Assembly (NCBI GenBank): GCA_025934775.1
Contig: JAICWO010000018.1
Span: 1 to 64,000 of the forward strand
Origin: Gemmatimonadaceae bacterium
GTDB lineage: Bacteria; Gemmatimonadota; Gemmatimonadetes; Gemmatimonadales; Gemmatimonadaceae
Reading direction: 5' to 3'
Length of the DNA stretch: 64,000 nucleotides
In this document: piece after piece, positions 33,621 through 42,993 of the stretch
How positions within the stretch are numbered: position 1 is the stretch's first letter
Layout: each line of letters starts with the position of its first letter
Program-made: the position numbers and the translations under genes
The notes under the pieces: generated by a model
What the model was told of the DNA's origin: nothing
Seen by the model: the letters and a program-made list of their open reading frames with translations, nothing else
Database searches by the model: none

Positions 33621-34955
33621 ATGAGGACCGTCGGTCTGGCGATGTTGGCAGGCGCGCTCGCGGTGAGCGGCTGCGCTCCCGCCATCTCAGGAAGCGCGGA
33701 GAACGTGGCGCGGCTCGAGCGGGCCCACACGGCCGACCCGAAGTCGGAGGACGTGCAGCGGTCGCTCGGCATCGCGTACTTCCAGGCAAAGCGGTACGCC
33801 GATGCGCGCACGGCGCTACAGGCCGCGTCGAGCATGACGCCGGACGACGGCGTCGCGGCGTTGTATCTCGGTCTCACCGCCGAAGCGCAGGACGACTTGC
33901 CGGCCGCTCGTTCGGCGTATGAGACATATCTAAAGGTTGGTCGCACACGCCGCGTGCGCACGCAGATCCAGAATCGCCTGGAGGCGCTCAAGCTTCGTGA
34001 GATTCAACTCGCCGCGAAACAGGCGCTGGCGCGCGAGTCCGAGATCGCGAGCATCAAGGGCCCGCCGAACACGATCGCGGTCATGCCGTTCCGCTTCAGC
34101 GGATCTGATACAACGCTCAAGCCGATCGAGCGCGGATTCGCCGAGCTCGTGACCACGGATCTGAGCCACATCTCCGCGCTCACGGTCGTCGACCGCATGC
34201 GGCTCCAGGCGCTGCTCGATGAGATGGCGCTCGAGCAGCAGAATGGCGTGTCCGCGGGCAGCGGCGTGCGCGCCGGCAAGCTGCTCCAGGTCGGCCGCAT
34301 GGTGGGCGGCACGATCGATCAGACCGGCGACCAGCTCCAGGCCAACGCGATCATCACCGACGTCGCGACCGACCAGGCGGCGAATCCGACGACCGACAAG
34401 GAATCGCTCGATCAGCTCTTCACGCTCGAGAAGAACATCGTATTCGGCGTGATCGACAATCTGGGCGTCGTGCCCACGACGGCTGAACGGAACGCCATCG
34501 ATCAGCGTCCCACGAAGTCGCTCGCCGCGTTCCTCGCGTACAGCCGCGGCCTCGAGCTCGAGGACCAGGGCCGATTCGACGACGCGACTCGCTTCTTCGA
34601 CAACGCGGTTCGCCTCGACCCGAACTTCGGATCGGCGGCGCAGAAAGCGCAGGAGACCAAGGCCGCGTCGGCCGGCGCGGAAGTGAGCGCGACCACGGTC
34701 GAGTCGAGCCTGCGCGGCACCGCCGAGGGGAGCACTGTGGCGTCGGCGACGGCGACCACGAACGTGACCACGGGCGGCGGCGCGACATCGGTTGCCGAGG
34801 GACTCAACCCGTCGACGGCCGCGGGCGCTACGACCGGCGGCGGCAGCACGACGACGCAGCCGCAGAAGGATCCGTCGTCCGGCACGCAGGGTGACAATCC
34901 GACGACGAAGACGGCCAAGGTCACGCTCACGATCCATCAGCCCGGGAAGCCCTGA
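33621..34955 (+). CDS. TPR/CsgG-like lipoprotein
   Basis: Protein of 444 aa. A lipobox (LAVSGC, Cys about residue 18) marks a lipoprotein. Residues about 35-110 are TPR-like (AYFQAKRYADARTAL, ALYLGLTAEAQDD). Residues about 150-290 (TIAVMPFRFSG..., ELVTTDLSHISALTVVDRMRLQALL, VGRMVGGTIDQ) follow the CsgG/TolB-like alpha-beta fold. The C-terminal 100 residues are Thr/Gly/Ser-rich and disordered. AGGAG precedes the ATG. The stop is 2 bases from the OMP start, so the two likely form an outer-membrane unit. Confidence 0.75.
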   Translation: MRTVGLAMLAGALAVSGCAPAISGSAENVARLERAHTADPKSEDVQRSLGIAYFQAKRYADARTALQAASSMTPDDGVAALYLGLTAEAQDDLPAARSAYETYLKVGRTRRVRTQIQNRLEALKLREIQLAAKQALARESEIASIKGPPNTIAVMPFRFSGSDTTLKPIERGFAELVTTDLSHISALTVVDRMRLQALLDEMALEQQNGVSAGSGVRAGKLLQVGRMVGGTIDQTGDQLQANAIITDVATDQAANPTTDKESLDQLFTLEKNIVFGVIDNLGVVPTTAERNAIDQRPTKSLAAFLAYSRGLELEDQGRFDDATRFFDNAVRLDPNFGSAAQKAQETKAASAGAEVSATTVESSLRGTAEGSTVASATATTNVTTGGGATSVAEGLNPSTAAGATTGGGSTTTQPQKDPSSGTQGDNPTTKTAKVTLTIHQPGKP

Positions 34956-34957
34956 GC

Positions 34958-36070
34958 ATGATGCTTCGCAAAATCGCTCCCCTCGCGCTCGCGCTGGCGA
35001 GCAGCGCCGCGCCGCTCGCGGCGCAATCGATCGGCGACATCGGCGCGCGCATCGCGCCGCAATTCCACTCGTACAAGCTCGGTTCTCCGACCAGCGAGAC
35101 GATCTCGGAATTTTCGCTGCCGCTGTACGTGCTCGTTCCGGTGAACCAGTCGCTGAGCTTCGATCTCGGCACCGCGTTCGCGCAATCGCGGGTCGATCAG
35201 ACCGCGGCGGACGGCGGCAAGACGGCGAGCACCATCTCCGGCATGACGGACACGCAGATTCGCGCGAACTACGTGATCGGCACCGACTTCATCGTCCTGA
35301 CCGGGGGAGTGAATCTGCCCACCGGCCAGTCGACGGTCGCGACCAAGCAACAGCTCGCGGCGGGGCTCATCGGCAGCGACTTCCTCGCGTTTCCGATCTC
35401 GAACATGGGCACCGGGTTCGGCGGCACGGGCGGCGTCGCGATCGCCGAGCCGGTGGGTGAATGGAATCTTGGCGGCGGCGTGAGCGTGCGTAAATCAGCA
35501 TCTTATGATGCGTTCTCCGATGCGAACGGCTCGCGCTTTCACTATGAGCCGGGGAACGAGTACCGCGCGCGCGTGGGCCTCGATCGCGGCGTGGGCACGG
35601 GACGATTCACCGTGGGCCTCACCTACTCCACGTTCGGCAACGACAATCTCGCCGGCTCGATTTACAACACTGGAAATCGCTGGCTCACGCAGCTCGGATT
35701 CAACAACTCGTATGGACCGGGCGAGCTGACATTCACCGCGTGGAACCTGTATCGCCAGCCGGGGACGATCGCCGACAGCTCGTATCTCCCGCACGAGAAC
35801 ATCGCGGACGCCGCGCTGTCGTACGGCATCACCGTCGGCTCGACGATCATCGAGCCGAACGTCGAGGGACGGCTCTGGACGCCGGTCGGATCGCCCAGGA
35901 GCACGATGGGGACGCTGGGACTTCGTTCACAGATGGAGATCCTCGGCTTCACCATGCTGCCGAGTGTGGGCTACTCCTTCGGCAGCCTCGGCGCGCAGGA
36001 CGTGAACGGCCTCAACACGACGGCCACGCTCACCGGATTTCAGGCGTCGCTCGCGATCCGGCTGCGCTGA
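34958..36070 (+). CDS. Outer-membrane beta-barrel protein (hypothetical)
   Basis: Protein of 370 aa with a signal peptide (MLRKIAPLALALASSAAPLAAQ). Alternating beta-strands with Gly/aromatic residues throughout (FIVLTGGVNLPTG, WNLGGGVSVRKS, GRFTVGLTYSTFG, GELTFTAWNLYRQPG, ASLAIRLR) indicate a barrel of perhaps 14-16 strands. Not matched to a named porin. It follows the TPR/CsgG-like lipoprotein with a 2-base gap; a terminator follows at 36100. Confidence 0.72.
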   Translation: MMLRKIAPLALALASSAAPLAAQSIGDIGARIAPQFHSYKLGSPTSETISEFSLPLYVLVPVNQSLSFDLGTAFAQSRVDQTAADGGKTASTISGMTDTQIRANYVIGTDFIVLTGGVNLPTGQSTVATKQQLAAGLIGSDFLAFPISNMGTGFGGTGGVAIAEPVGEWNLGGGVSVRKSASYDAFSDANGSRFHYEPGNEYRARVGLDRGVGTGRFTVGLTYSTFGNDNLAGSIYNTGNRWLTQLGFNNSYGPGELTFTAWNLYRQPGTIADSSYLPHENIADAALSYGITVGSTIIEPNVEGRLWTPVGSPRSTMGTLGLRSQMEILGFTMLPSVGYSFGSLGAQDVNGLNTTATLTGFQASLAIRLR

Positions 36071-36099
36071 ATCAGCTCGAGCACCCGATGCTCGATCGT

Positions 36100-36131
36100 G
36101 CGCGGCGAGAGCGGTTTTCTCGCCGCGCTTT
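36100..36131 (+). terminator. Rho-independent terminator after the OMP gene
   Basis: An 11-bp perfect stem (GCGCGGCGAGA / TCTCGCCGCGC) with a 7-base loop is followed by a short TTT tract, 30 bases after the OMP stop. It insulates yebC-ruvC-ruvA from the upstream pair. Confidence 0.75.
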
Positions 36132-36203
36132 GCGTTGGCGCGGCGTCACCGGCACGCGGCGCATGCAGTATATTCCAGCCTGACCCGTTCCCGAACTCGC
36201 CCT

Positions 36204-36953
36204 ATGGCAGGCCACAGTAAATGGAAGCAGATCAAGCACTACAAGGCGGCGGCTGACGCCAAACGTGGTGCGTTGTTCACGAAGCTCATTCGTGAAATCA
36301 CGATGGCGGCGAAGATCGGCGGCGGCGATCCCGACGGGAACCCGCGCCTCCGCCTGGCCATCGACACGGCGCGATCGAACTCGATGCCCAAGGAAAACAT
36401 CGAGCGCGCGGTGAAGAAGGGCACGGGCGAGCTGGAAGGCGTCGATTACCAGGAAGTCACGTACGAGGGCTACGGCCCCGGCGGCGTCGCGCTGTTGATC
36501 GATGCCGTCACGGACAACCCGACGCGCACGGTGGCCGAAGTCCGGAGCAAGATGACGCGTCTGGGCGGCAACCTCGGAACGCCGAACTCGGTCGCATGGA
36601 TGTTCGATAAGAAGGGGCAGATCTACGTCGACGCATCGTCGATCGACGAGGACGCGCTCATGGAGGCCGCGCTCGAAGCCGGTGCCGAGGACGTGGTGCG
36701 CGAGGATGAGCGTTTTCTCGTGACCACGTCCCCAATCGACTTCCACACGGTGCAGGCCGGGCTCAAGGCGAAGAAGATCGCGATCGCCGAAGCCGAGCTG
36801 GCGATGGTGCCCAAGACCACGGTGAAGGTCGAAGGCAAAGAGGCGGACTCGCTGATCAAGCTGCTCGAGACACTCGAGGATCTGGACGACGTGCAGAAGG
36901 TGTGGGCGAACTTCGACATGGACGTCGCCGCGATGGCCAACCTCGAGGGCTGA
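36204..36953 (+). CDS. yebC: YebC/PmpR family transcription/translation regulator (TACO1 family)
   Basis: Protein of 249 aa, the usual size. It opens with the hallmark MAGHSKWKQIKHYK and keeps AADAKRGALFTKLIREI, NPRLRLAIDTAR, EGYGPGGVALLIDAVTDNPTRT and a C-terminal YebC domain (VYKTTVKVEG-type core). Recent work links YebC proteins to resolving ribosome stalling at polyproline, older work to transcription. Upstream at about 36169 a TATATT lies 29 bases before the ATG. Head of the yebC-ruvC-ruvA block. Confidence 0.96.
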   Translation: MAGHSKWKQIKHYKAAADAKRGALFTKLIREITMAAKIGGGDPDGNPRLRLAIDTARSNSMPKENIERAVKKGTGELEGVDYQEVTYEGYGPGGVALLIDAVTDNPTRTVAEVRSKMTRLGGNLGTPNSVAWMFDKKGQIYVDASSIDEDALMEAALEAGAEDVVREDERFLVTTSPIDFHTVQAGLKAKKIAIAEAELAMVPKTTVKVEGKEADSLIKLLETLEDLDDVQKVWANFDMDVAAMANLEG

Positions 36954-36973
36954 CCGATCACGATCGCCGCGGC

Positions 36974-37489
36974 ATGATCGTTCTCGGAATCGATCCGGGA
37001 ACCGCGAACACCGGGTACGGTGTCGTCAAGGGAGACGGGCTCGGCCTCGTCTCCCTCGTCGAATGCGGCGTGATCCGGACGAAGCCGCGCGATCCGCTCC
37101 CCGCTCGGCTGCACGAGATCTACGAAGGCGTCTCGGAGCTGATCGCGCGTCACCAGCCCGACGCGCTCTCGGTGGAGGACGTGTTCTACGCGAAGAACGT
37201 CCGCACCACGGTGGTGCTCGGCCACGCGCGCGGCGTCGTGCTGCTCGCCGGGCACCAGGCCGGCGTCGACGTGCACGAGATTCCTCCGGCCGAGATCAAG
37301 AAGGCCGTGGTGGGCACCGGCGCGGCGACGAAGGAGCAAGTTCAGTATATGCTCACACGGCTGCTCAAGCTGAAATCGGTGCCCCAGCCGTCCGACGCGG
37401 CGGACGGGGTCGCCGCGGCGCTCGCCTGCCTGATGACGATTCGCGCGCCGTCGCTTCGCGACGTTCGCGCACGGAGCGCCCGCTCGTGA
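36974..37489 (+). CDS. ruvC: Holliday junction resolvase RuvC
   Basis: Protein of 171 aa. Catalytic acidic residues are in view: D7 (LGIDPGTANTGYG), Glu in VEDVFYAKN, and the pair in DAADGVAAAL near the end. It cuts Holliday junctions symmetrically after RuvAB branch migration. It starts 20 bases after yebC and its stop overlaps the ruvA start (GTGA). Confidence 0.95.
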   Translation: MIVLGIDPGTANTGYGVVKGDGLGLVSLVECGVIRTKPRDPLPARLHEIYEGVSELIARHQPDALSVEDVFYAKNVRTTVVLGHARGVVLLAGHQAGVDVHEIPPAEIKKAVVGTGAATKEQVQYMLTRLLKLKSVPQPSDAADGVAAALACLMTIRAPSLRDVRARSARS

Positions 37490-38085
37490 TCGCGCAGGTG
37501 AGCGGCACGCTGATCAGCAAGGAGCTCGATCGCGTCGAGATCATGACGTCCGGCGGCGTCGCGTACGAGCTCGCGATCCCGCTCGGGGTGTACGAGTCGC
37601 TCCCGCGCGTCGGCGACGCCGTCACGCTGCACACGCACCTCGTGGTGAAGGAGGATGCGTGGCAGCTCTTCGGCTTCGCGACGACATTCGAGCGGCGGGT
37701 CTTTCAGAGAGTGCTGAACGCCAAGGGTGTGGGGCCGGCGCTCGCGCTGGGTTTGTTGTCGACGCTGACGGCGGAGCGGCTCGTCCGCGCGCTGCGCGAC
37801 AAGGACGTCGCGACGCTGCAGAGCGTGCCGCGCGTCGGACGCAAGAAGGCCGAGCAGTTGATCCTGGATCTCGCGGACAAGCTCGATGACCTGCAGGTTT
37901 CCGCCGCACCCGGAGTGCCGCGCCCGGAAGGTGCCGGTGTGGAGGATGCGATTCGCGCGCTCGTGTCGCTCGGATATTCGACGGTGGACGCCGAGCGCGC
38001 GGTGCGACAGGCAGTGGACGAAGGTGGACGAGGTCCGGGTGCGGCGGAGCTGATCCGGGCCGCGCTCGGCAAGATACGGGGGTAA
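37486..38085 (+). CDS. ruvA: Holliday junction DNA helicase subunit RuvA
   Basis: Protein of 199 aa, GTG start overlapping ruvC. N-terminal OB fold (SGTLISKELDRVEIMTSGGVAYEL), helix-hairpin-helix units (RVLNAKGVGPALALGLLS, VPRVGRKKAEQLILDLADKL) and a C-terminal RuvB-binding three-helix domain (EDAIRALVSLGYS). RuvA tetramers hold the junction for RuvB, whose gene lies about 3.9 kb downstream. Confidence 0.95.
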   Translation: MIAQVSGTLISKELDRVEIMTSGGVAYELAIPLGVYESLPRVGDAVTLHTHLVVKEDAWQLFGFATTFERRVFQRVLNAKGVGPALALGLLSTLTAERLVRALRDKDVATLQSVPRVGRKKAEQLILDLADKLDDLQVSAAPGVPRPEGAGVEDAIRALVSLGYSTVDAERAVRQAVDEGGRGPGAAELIRAALGKIRG

Positions 38086-38090
38086 TTCGA

Positions 38091-39248
38091 GTGCTCGCTG
38101 CCACGCGAACCGCGACGTTCACCGAGTCGGTGATCCGCGAGATGACGCGCATCGCGCAACTGCACAACGCGGTCAATCTCGCGCAGGGCTTTCCCGATTT
38201 TCCAATGCCCGACGCCATGAAAGCGGCGGCGTGCACCGCGATCAACGGCGACATCAACCAGTACGCCGTGACGTGGGGCGCGCCGATGCTCCGCCAGGCG
38301 ATCGCGGAGAAGTATCGCCGCTGGTACAACATGGAGGTCGATCCGGATCGCGACGTGACGGTGACGTGCGGCGCGACGGAAGCGATGGCGTCCGTGTTCA
38401 TGGCGCTCGTGAACGCGGGCGATGAAGTCGTCATCCCGGAGCCGTTCTACGAGAACTACGGCCCGGACGCGATCCTGGCCGGCGCGAAACCGGTGTTCGT
38501 GCCGTTCGAGCGGCCGGAGTGGCGGATCGACCCGGACCGGCTGCGCGCGGCGTTCAACCCGCGCACGAAAGCGATCGTGGTGAACACGCCGCACAATCCG
38601 ACGGGGCGCGTGCTCACGCGCGACGAAGTCGGGCTCATCGCCGAGCTGTGCATCGAACACGACGCGTGGGCGATCACGGACTCGCCCTACGAGCACATGG
38701 TCTACGCCGGGCACCACCACGAGATCGCGACGTGGCCCGGCATGCGCGAGCGCACGATTACTGTATCGTCATTATCAAAGACGTATAGCTGCACCGGCTG
38801 GCGGATCGGCTGGATCATCGCGCCGCCCGCGCAGACCGGCCCCATTCGCAAGGTGCACGACTTTCTCACGGTCGGGGCGCCGGCGCCGCTTCAGGCGGCG
38901 GCCGCGGTGGGGTTCGCGTTCGACGCCGAGTACTACAATCATTTCGCGGCGGCGTATCGCCAGCGCCGCGACTTCCTCTCGCCCGTGCTCCGCGCGGCGG
39001 GCTTCGAGTTCTCGGTGCCGGAAGGCGCGTACTACATCTTCGCCGATTTCTCGAAGTTGAGCGATCTGGACGACGTCACCTTCGCCAAGTGGATGGCGCA
39101 GGAGATCGCCGTCGCGACCGTGCCGGGGTCGAGCTTCTACGCGCGCAAGGAAGACGGCCGATCGTTCGTGCGCTTCGCGTTCTGCAAGAAGCAGGAGACG
39201 CTGGAGGAAGCGGCGGAGAGGATTGGCAGGATGCGCGAAAGAGTCTGA
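38091..39248 (+). CDS. Class I/II aminotransferase (methionine/kynurenine aminotransferase-like)
   Basis: Protein of 385 aa. PLP fold-type I with NAVNLAQGFPDFPMP, NTPHNPTGRVLT, ITDSPYEHMVYAG, the PLP-Lys motif SSLSKTYSCTGWRIGW and FVRFAFCKKQETL. Pattern closest to YbdL/KAT-type enzymes (methionine, glutamine, kynurenine); substrate not deducible. GTG start 5 bases after ruvA, so probably cotranscribed, which breaks the ruvA-ruvB order. Confidence 0.88.
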   Translation: MLAATRTATFTESVIREMTRIAQLHNAVNLAQGFPDFPMPDAMKAAACTAINGDINQYAVTWGAPMLRQAIAEKYRRWYNMEVDPDRDVTVTCGATEAMASVFMALVNAGDEVVIPEPFYENYGPDAILAGAKPVFVPFERPEWRIDPDRLRAAFNPRTKAIVVNTPHNPTGRVLTRDEVGLIAELCIEHDAWAITDSPYEHMVYAGHHHEIATWPGMRERTITVSSLSKTYSCTGWRIGWIIAPPAQTGPIRKVHDFLTVGAPAPLQAAAAVGFAFDAEYYNHFAAAYRQRRDFLSPVLRAAGFEFSVPEGAYYIFADFSKLSDLDDVTFAKWMAQEIAVATVPGSSFYARKEDGRSFVRFAFCKKQETLEEAAERIGRMRERV

Positions 39249-39254
39249 TCGACG

Positions 39255-39386
39255 GGAGAGTGGAGAGTGGAGAGTGGTGGAGAGTGGAGAGTCGAGAGTG
39301 GAGAGTCGAGAGTGGAGAGTGGAGAGTGGAGAGGAACGAAACGGATGCTCTCGACTCTCCATTCTCTACTCTCCACTCTCTCCACT
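39255..39386. repeat. Inverted heptanucleotide repeat at a convergent gene junction
   Basis: Left arm (39255-39333): about eleven in-phase GGAGAGT/CGAGAGT units, with one three-base interruption at 39276. Right arm (about 39347-39386): CTCTCGACTCTCCATTCTCT-like complementary units. It fills the gap between the aminotransferase (plus) and the OMP (minus) and can form a long hairpin. Same family as the 18034 repeat. Confidence 0.85.
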
Positions 39387-40660
39387 CACCGGATATTGAT
39401 CGCGTTCACCGTGATCGCCGGCTGCTTGCCGCCGTTCACGGTCCGAAGCGCCGCGCCGATGCCGAGCTCGTAGCCAAGAATCTTGAGACCAACGCCGCCC
39501 GAGACGCCCCAGCCGCCCGTGAGATAAGACGCGCCGACGCGGAGCGGAAGAATCGGAATGCCGCGGAACTCGAGGCCGCCGCCAACCTGATTCTTTGGGC
39601 CGACCACGATGCCGTCGCCGATCTGCGACCGCGCGTCGGCCGAGAACGTGGTGATCGAGTTCACCGCGTACGCCAGACCCGCGGCGACCACCGGCTTGAA
39701 CTTGTCATCGGTCACCATTTGCCGAAGCGCAGCCGGTGCGCTCGCGTACGGCTGATCGCCGAAATCCGTGGTGTCGTGGCTCGCGTCGAACAGCCCCGTG
39801 CCCTTGTTCGCGTACAACTTCGATTGATCCCACGCGAAGCTGTTCATGACGTTCTGCACCGCGGCGCCAAAGCTGAGCTTCTGCGCGGTGTACGCGAAGC
39901 CGAGGTCCACGCCCACGCCCGAACCGACGTTCGCGCTCGAGTCGGGCCGCGAGTACACGCTCGGCATGTTCAACGTGATCGCGCTCGTCCCCACCTGGCT
40001 GCCCGCGTCCTGCGCCATCGCCACGAAGTGGCCGACGACGTACTTCGCCGTCACGCCCAGTGCCATGTGACTGGTCTTCGAGTCGCCAATCCCGAGGCCG
40101 TAGCTCAGCGCGCCGGTGCTGAACGCGCCCACGCGCGCCGTGGAGCCGCCGAGGCTCAGCGTCCGCAGCACGCCGGTGCGGCCGACGTTGCCGAACATCA
40201 TCGCCTCGAACGCGTCGGGCGTCAGCTTGGTCGAAGCGCCCATCGACGTGCCGACCTGGAACGCGAGGCGGCCGAAGCTCATCGCGAGCTCGGTAACGCC
40301 GCCATCCATGGTCCCGTCTTCGCCGCCGTTGCTCGTCACCTTCTGCAACCACTCCTCGCGCTTGGATGCCGGAAGGACCTTGTCCGAGTACGGCGCGAAG
40401 TCGTTGAGTGAAATCGGATCGAGCCCCGACGTGCCGCTGAGCGCGAACATGCCGAGCGAGAACGCGGGATTGCCCGGCAGGCCGAGGTTCGCCGGATTCC
40501 ACGCGACCGCGTCATAGCCGCGTGCGCGCGCGATGTACGCGCCGCTCAGACCTGTTGCGGCGGGACTGGCATTGGGAAGTTGTGCATTGCTCGAGCCTGC
40601 GACGGCGAGCAACAGGCCCGCGGCAATCGCCGCGGACGCACGGAGATGATGCGTGCTCAT
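39386..40660 (-). CDS. PorV/FadL-type outer-membrane barrel protein (hypothetical)
   Basis: Protein of 424 aa with a signal peptide (MSTHHLRASAAIAAGLLLAVAG...). Near the start, GAYIARARGYDAVAWNPANLGLPGNPAFSLGMFALSG is the 'AWNPANLG' pattern of PorV/PorQ and FadL-like barrels. The rest alternates strands (AMSFGRLAFQVGTSM, GVGVDLGFAYTAQKLSFGAAVQNVMNSF, GGGLEFRGIPILPLRVGASY). A PorV homologue is possible but no other T9SS genes are nearby. It overlaps (ATGA) the upstream lipoprotein. Confidence 0.68.
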   Translation of the reverse strand: MSTHHLRASAAIAAGLLLAVAGSSNAQLPNASPAATGLSGAYIARARGYDAVAWNPANLGLPGNPAFSLGMFALSGTSGLDPISLNDFAPYSDKVLPASKREEWLQKVTSNGGEDGTMDGGVTELAMSFGRLAFQVGTSMGASTKLTPDAFEAMMFGNVGRTGVLRTLSLGGSTARVGAFSTGALSYGLGIGDSKTSHMALGVTAKYVVGHFVAMAQDAGSQVGTSAITLNMPSVYSRPDSSANVGSGVGVDLGFAYTAQKLSFGAAVQNVMNSFAWDQSKLYANKGTGLFDASHDTTDFGDQPYASAPAALRQMVTDDKFKPVVAAGLAYAVNSITTFSADARSQIGDGIVVGPKNQVGGGLEFRGIPILPLRVGASYLTGGWGVSGGVGLKILGYELGIGAALRTVNGGKQPAITVNAINIR

Positions 40661-41727
40661 TGACCGCCGCTCCCGGAGTTTCCGACGTTGATGGAGATCT
40701 GCAAGCGCGAGGACACCGAAATCGTTTGACCGGGCTGCACGGTCACGCCCGTACCGCTCACGTTGCCGCTGAACGTCATCTGGATGTCGTTCCCGAGCAG
40801 CGCGTCGAGCTCGGACTTGCTGAACGTCACGGTCGGCGTCGTCGTGCCGCCGGCGAGCGCGATCGTCTTCACGACCGGCTGTGTCCCGCCGTTGAACGCC
40901 ACGGTCAGATTCCCCGCGACGGCGAACGGATTGTCGACCGTAAGGAACAACGAGCCGCCGTTCGCGTGACTGGTGACCTGTGATCCCATGCCGTGCAGAT
41001 CGAGATCGCTCGGGGCCGCGCTCACGTTCTGCGACGCGAGGTTCACCTTCGCGCTCGAGACGTAGAAGCTGCCGACCGCGCCCGTCACGGTGATCGTCGA
41101 CGCAGAGTTGATCTGCACCGGATCGCCGGCCGGCGAATTGAGAATCGTTGAAACTGTGAGTCCGCTCGAGCCGTCGATCGAACCGGAGAGCGGAATCTTG
41201 CGTACCGTGCTCGAGCCGACCGCGAGCGACTGCGTCGCGCCGTCGAGCGAGTCGCGACCCACGACCGTCGCACCATTCTTCACGAAAATCGAAAGCGTGC
41301 CGCGAGCCGAGCCGGCTGCCGTGCTGGGGCGAATCGGATCGAAATTGAAGCCGTTGCTGATCGTGACCGTGAGCGTGTCGCGCACGAGCGTCGCGGATGT
41401 CACGTTGGACGGCATCGCGACCGAAGCGCTCCCGGAACCGGTGAACGCCGGCTTCGGAATGGTCTGGCCGTTCGCGGCGGCGCATGCCGAGCAGTCCTGG
41501 CCGAGCTGGCGCGCGATGCTCGTGCTGGCCGGACTCACGGTGACTTGAAACGCCGCATTATCCGCGGAGACGCTCACACCACTTGGCAGAATGGTGTTGA
41601 CTGAGATGCTCGTGCTCTTGCCCGGGACGTTCCACTCGGTGTCGTATTGCGGGAGACCGGTGGGAACGTCACAGGCGGCGAGCGATGCGAGCGCTACCAG
41701 GCACAGCCCGGTACGGATGTGTCGCAT
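40657..41727 (-). CDS. Repetitive Ser/Thr-rich lipoprotein (hypothetical)
   Basis: Protein of 356 aa. Lipobox in ALASLAACDVPTG (Cys about residue 19). The mature part is composed of beta-rich, Ser/Thr/Val-rich segments (SVSADNAAFQVTVSPAS, GNLTVAFNGGTQPV, VQPGQTISVSSRL), like surface adhesin-type modules. No named domain. ATG at 41727; it precedes the barrel gene in one operon, so the two may act together at the outer membrane. Confidence 0.68.
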   Translation of the reverse strand: MRHIRTGLCLVALASLAACDVPTGLPQYDTEWNVPGKSTSISVNTILPSGVSVSADNAAFQVTVSPASTSIARQLGQDCSACAAANGQTIPKPAFTGSGSASVAMPSNVTSATLVRDTLTVTISNGFNFDPIRPSTAAGSARGTLSIFVKNGATVVGRDSLDGATQSLAVGSSTVRKIPLSGSIDGSSGLTVSTILNSPAGDPVQINSASTITVTGAVGSFYVSSAKVNLASQNVSAAPSDLDLHGMGSQVTSHANGGSLFLTVDNPFAVAGNLTVAFNGGTQPVVKTIALAGGTTTPTVTFSKSELDALLGNDIQMTFSGNVSGTGVTVQPGQTISVSSRLQISINVGNSGSGGQ

Positions 41728-41922
41728 GGTTACCGTCGTCGGTAGGTGGGTTGTCGGGGAGTACTGCCGCTGCGAGGGGGGGAGAGGAACTTCGTAAGTG
41801 CAGCGGCTCATCCAACATAGAAGCGTGCACATGGTTTGTCATGCGTAAACTGCAGGAGCTGGGATTCGGCGTATATTCGGGATATATTGAACGATTCGCA
41901 TAAGTGAAGTATCGGCACGCCA

Positions 41923-41952
41923 TTGGCCGAACCATTCCCGCACCAGTAGTGT
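41923..41952 (+). promoter_or_regulatory. Compact promoter of ruvB
   Basis: TTGGCC (41923-41928) and TAGTGT (41947-41952) are 18 bases apart, and TAGTGT ends 6 bases before the ruvB ATG. No Shine-Dalgarno sequence is seen. Upstream TATATT sequences at 41872 and 41883 are other candidates but lack a -35. Confidence 0.45.
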
Positions 41953-41958
41953 GTATCG

Positions 41959-42993
41959 ATGTCGCGAGCCGAGATCACGACGCCCGAAGTCCTGGTCGAC
42001 GAGTCCGTCGTCGAGCTGTCGCTGCGACCGCAGCGCCTCGCCGAATTCATCGGGCAGCAGAAGGTCAAGGAGAGCCTCCGGATCTACATCGAGGCGGCGT
42101 TGGCGCGTCGCGAGCCGCTCGACCACACGCTGTTCTTCGGGCCGCCGGGACTCGGCAAGACGACGCTCGCCGAGCTGATCGCGCGCGAGCTGGGCGTCAA
42201 CATCCGCACGAGCTCCGGCCCGGCACTCGAGAAGCCGGGCGACCTCGTCTCGACGCTCACCAACATGCGTCGCGGCGACATTCTCTTCATCGACGAGATC
42301 CACCGTCTGCGGCCGATCATCGAGGAGTTCCTCTATCCGGCGATGGAGGATTACAAGATCGACATTCGCCTGTCCGAGGGCCCCAAGGCGCAGACGATCA
42401 CGATGCCGATCGAGCCGTTCACCCTCATCGGCGCGACGACGCGGCTCGGGATGCTCACCGCTCCCATGCGGGCGCGATTCGGGATCGAGCAGCGGCTGAA
42501 CTTCTATCCGGCCGAGGATCTCGAGCTGATCGTGCACCGGACCGCCGAGGTGCTCAAAGTGGAGATCGATCGCGAGGGGGGCGCGGAGATCGCCCGTCGC
42601 GCGCGCGGTACTCCGCGAGTCGCCAATCGACTCCTGCGGCGCGTACGCGATTTCGCCCAGGTGAAGGGCGACGGACGCATCACCAAGACAATCGCCGACC
42701 AAGCGCTCGGCCTGCTCGACGTCGACACGTTCGGCCTCGACGACATGGATGCGCGAATCATCAAGACGATCATCGAGAAGTTCGAGGGCGGTCCGGTAGG
42801 GCTGAATACGATCGGGGCCGCGATTGGAGAAGACGCGAATACGATCGAGGAAGTGTACGAGCCGTTTCTCGTGCAGCAGGGGTTCCTGCAACGCACGCCG
42901 CGCGGACGAGTTGCGACGCCACAGGCGTACCGGCATTTCGGCTTCACGCCGAACGCGCCGAACGCGCCGAACGGGCAGGAGACGCTGTTCTGA
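41959..42993 (+). CDS. ruvB: Holliday junction branch-migration ATPase RuvB
   Basis: Protein of 344 aa. AAA+ motifs: [19 protein letters not shown], Walker [10 protein letters not shown], Walker B ILFIDEIH, sensor 1 [11 protein letters not shown] and arginine finger region MRARFGI; the C-terminal winged helix ends AYRHFG. Works with RuvA and RuvC. The tail repeats NAPNAPNG before ending QETLF. The stop overlaps the queA start. Confidence 0.97.
   Translation: MSRAEITTPEVLVDESVVELSLRPQRLAEFIGQQKVKESLRIYIEAALARREPLDHTLFFGPPGLGKTTLAELIARELGVNIRTSSGPALEKPGDLVSTLTNMRRGDILFIDEIHRLRPIIEEFLYPAMEDYKIDIRLSEGPKAQTITMPIEPFTLIGATTRLGMLTAPMRARFGIEQRLNFYPAEDLELIVHRTAEVLKVEIDREGGAEIARRARGTPRVANRLLRRVRDFAQVKGDGRITKTIADQALGLLDVDTFGLDDMDARIIKTIIEKFEGGPVGLNTIGAAIGEDANTIEEVYEPFLVQQGFLQRTPRGRVATPQAYRHFGFTPNAPNAPNGQETLF

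Noticed and set aside
39255-39386. Possible CRISPR array at the repeat
   Set aside because: The unit is 7 bases with no spacers of unique sequence and no cas genes are near.
39386-40660. Type IX secretion system, from PorX-like and PorV-like proteins
   Set aside because: No SprA/PorK/L/M/N or C-terminal T9SS sorting domains are seen; PorV-like barrels are common outside T9SS.
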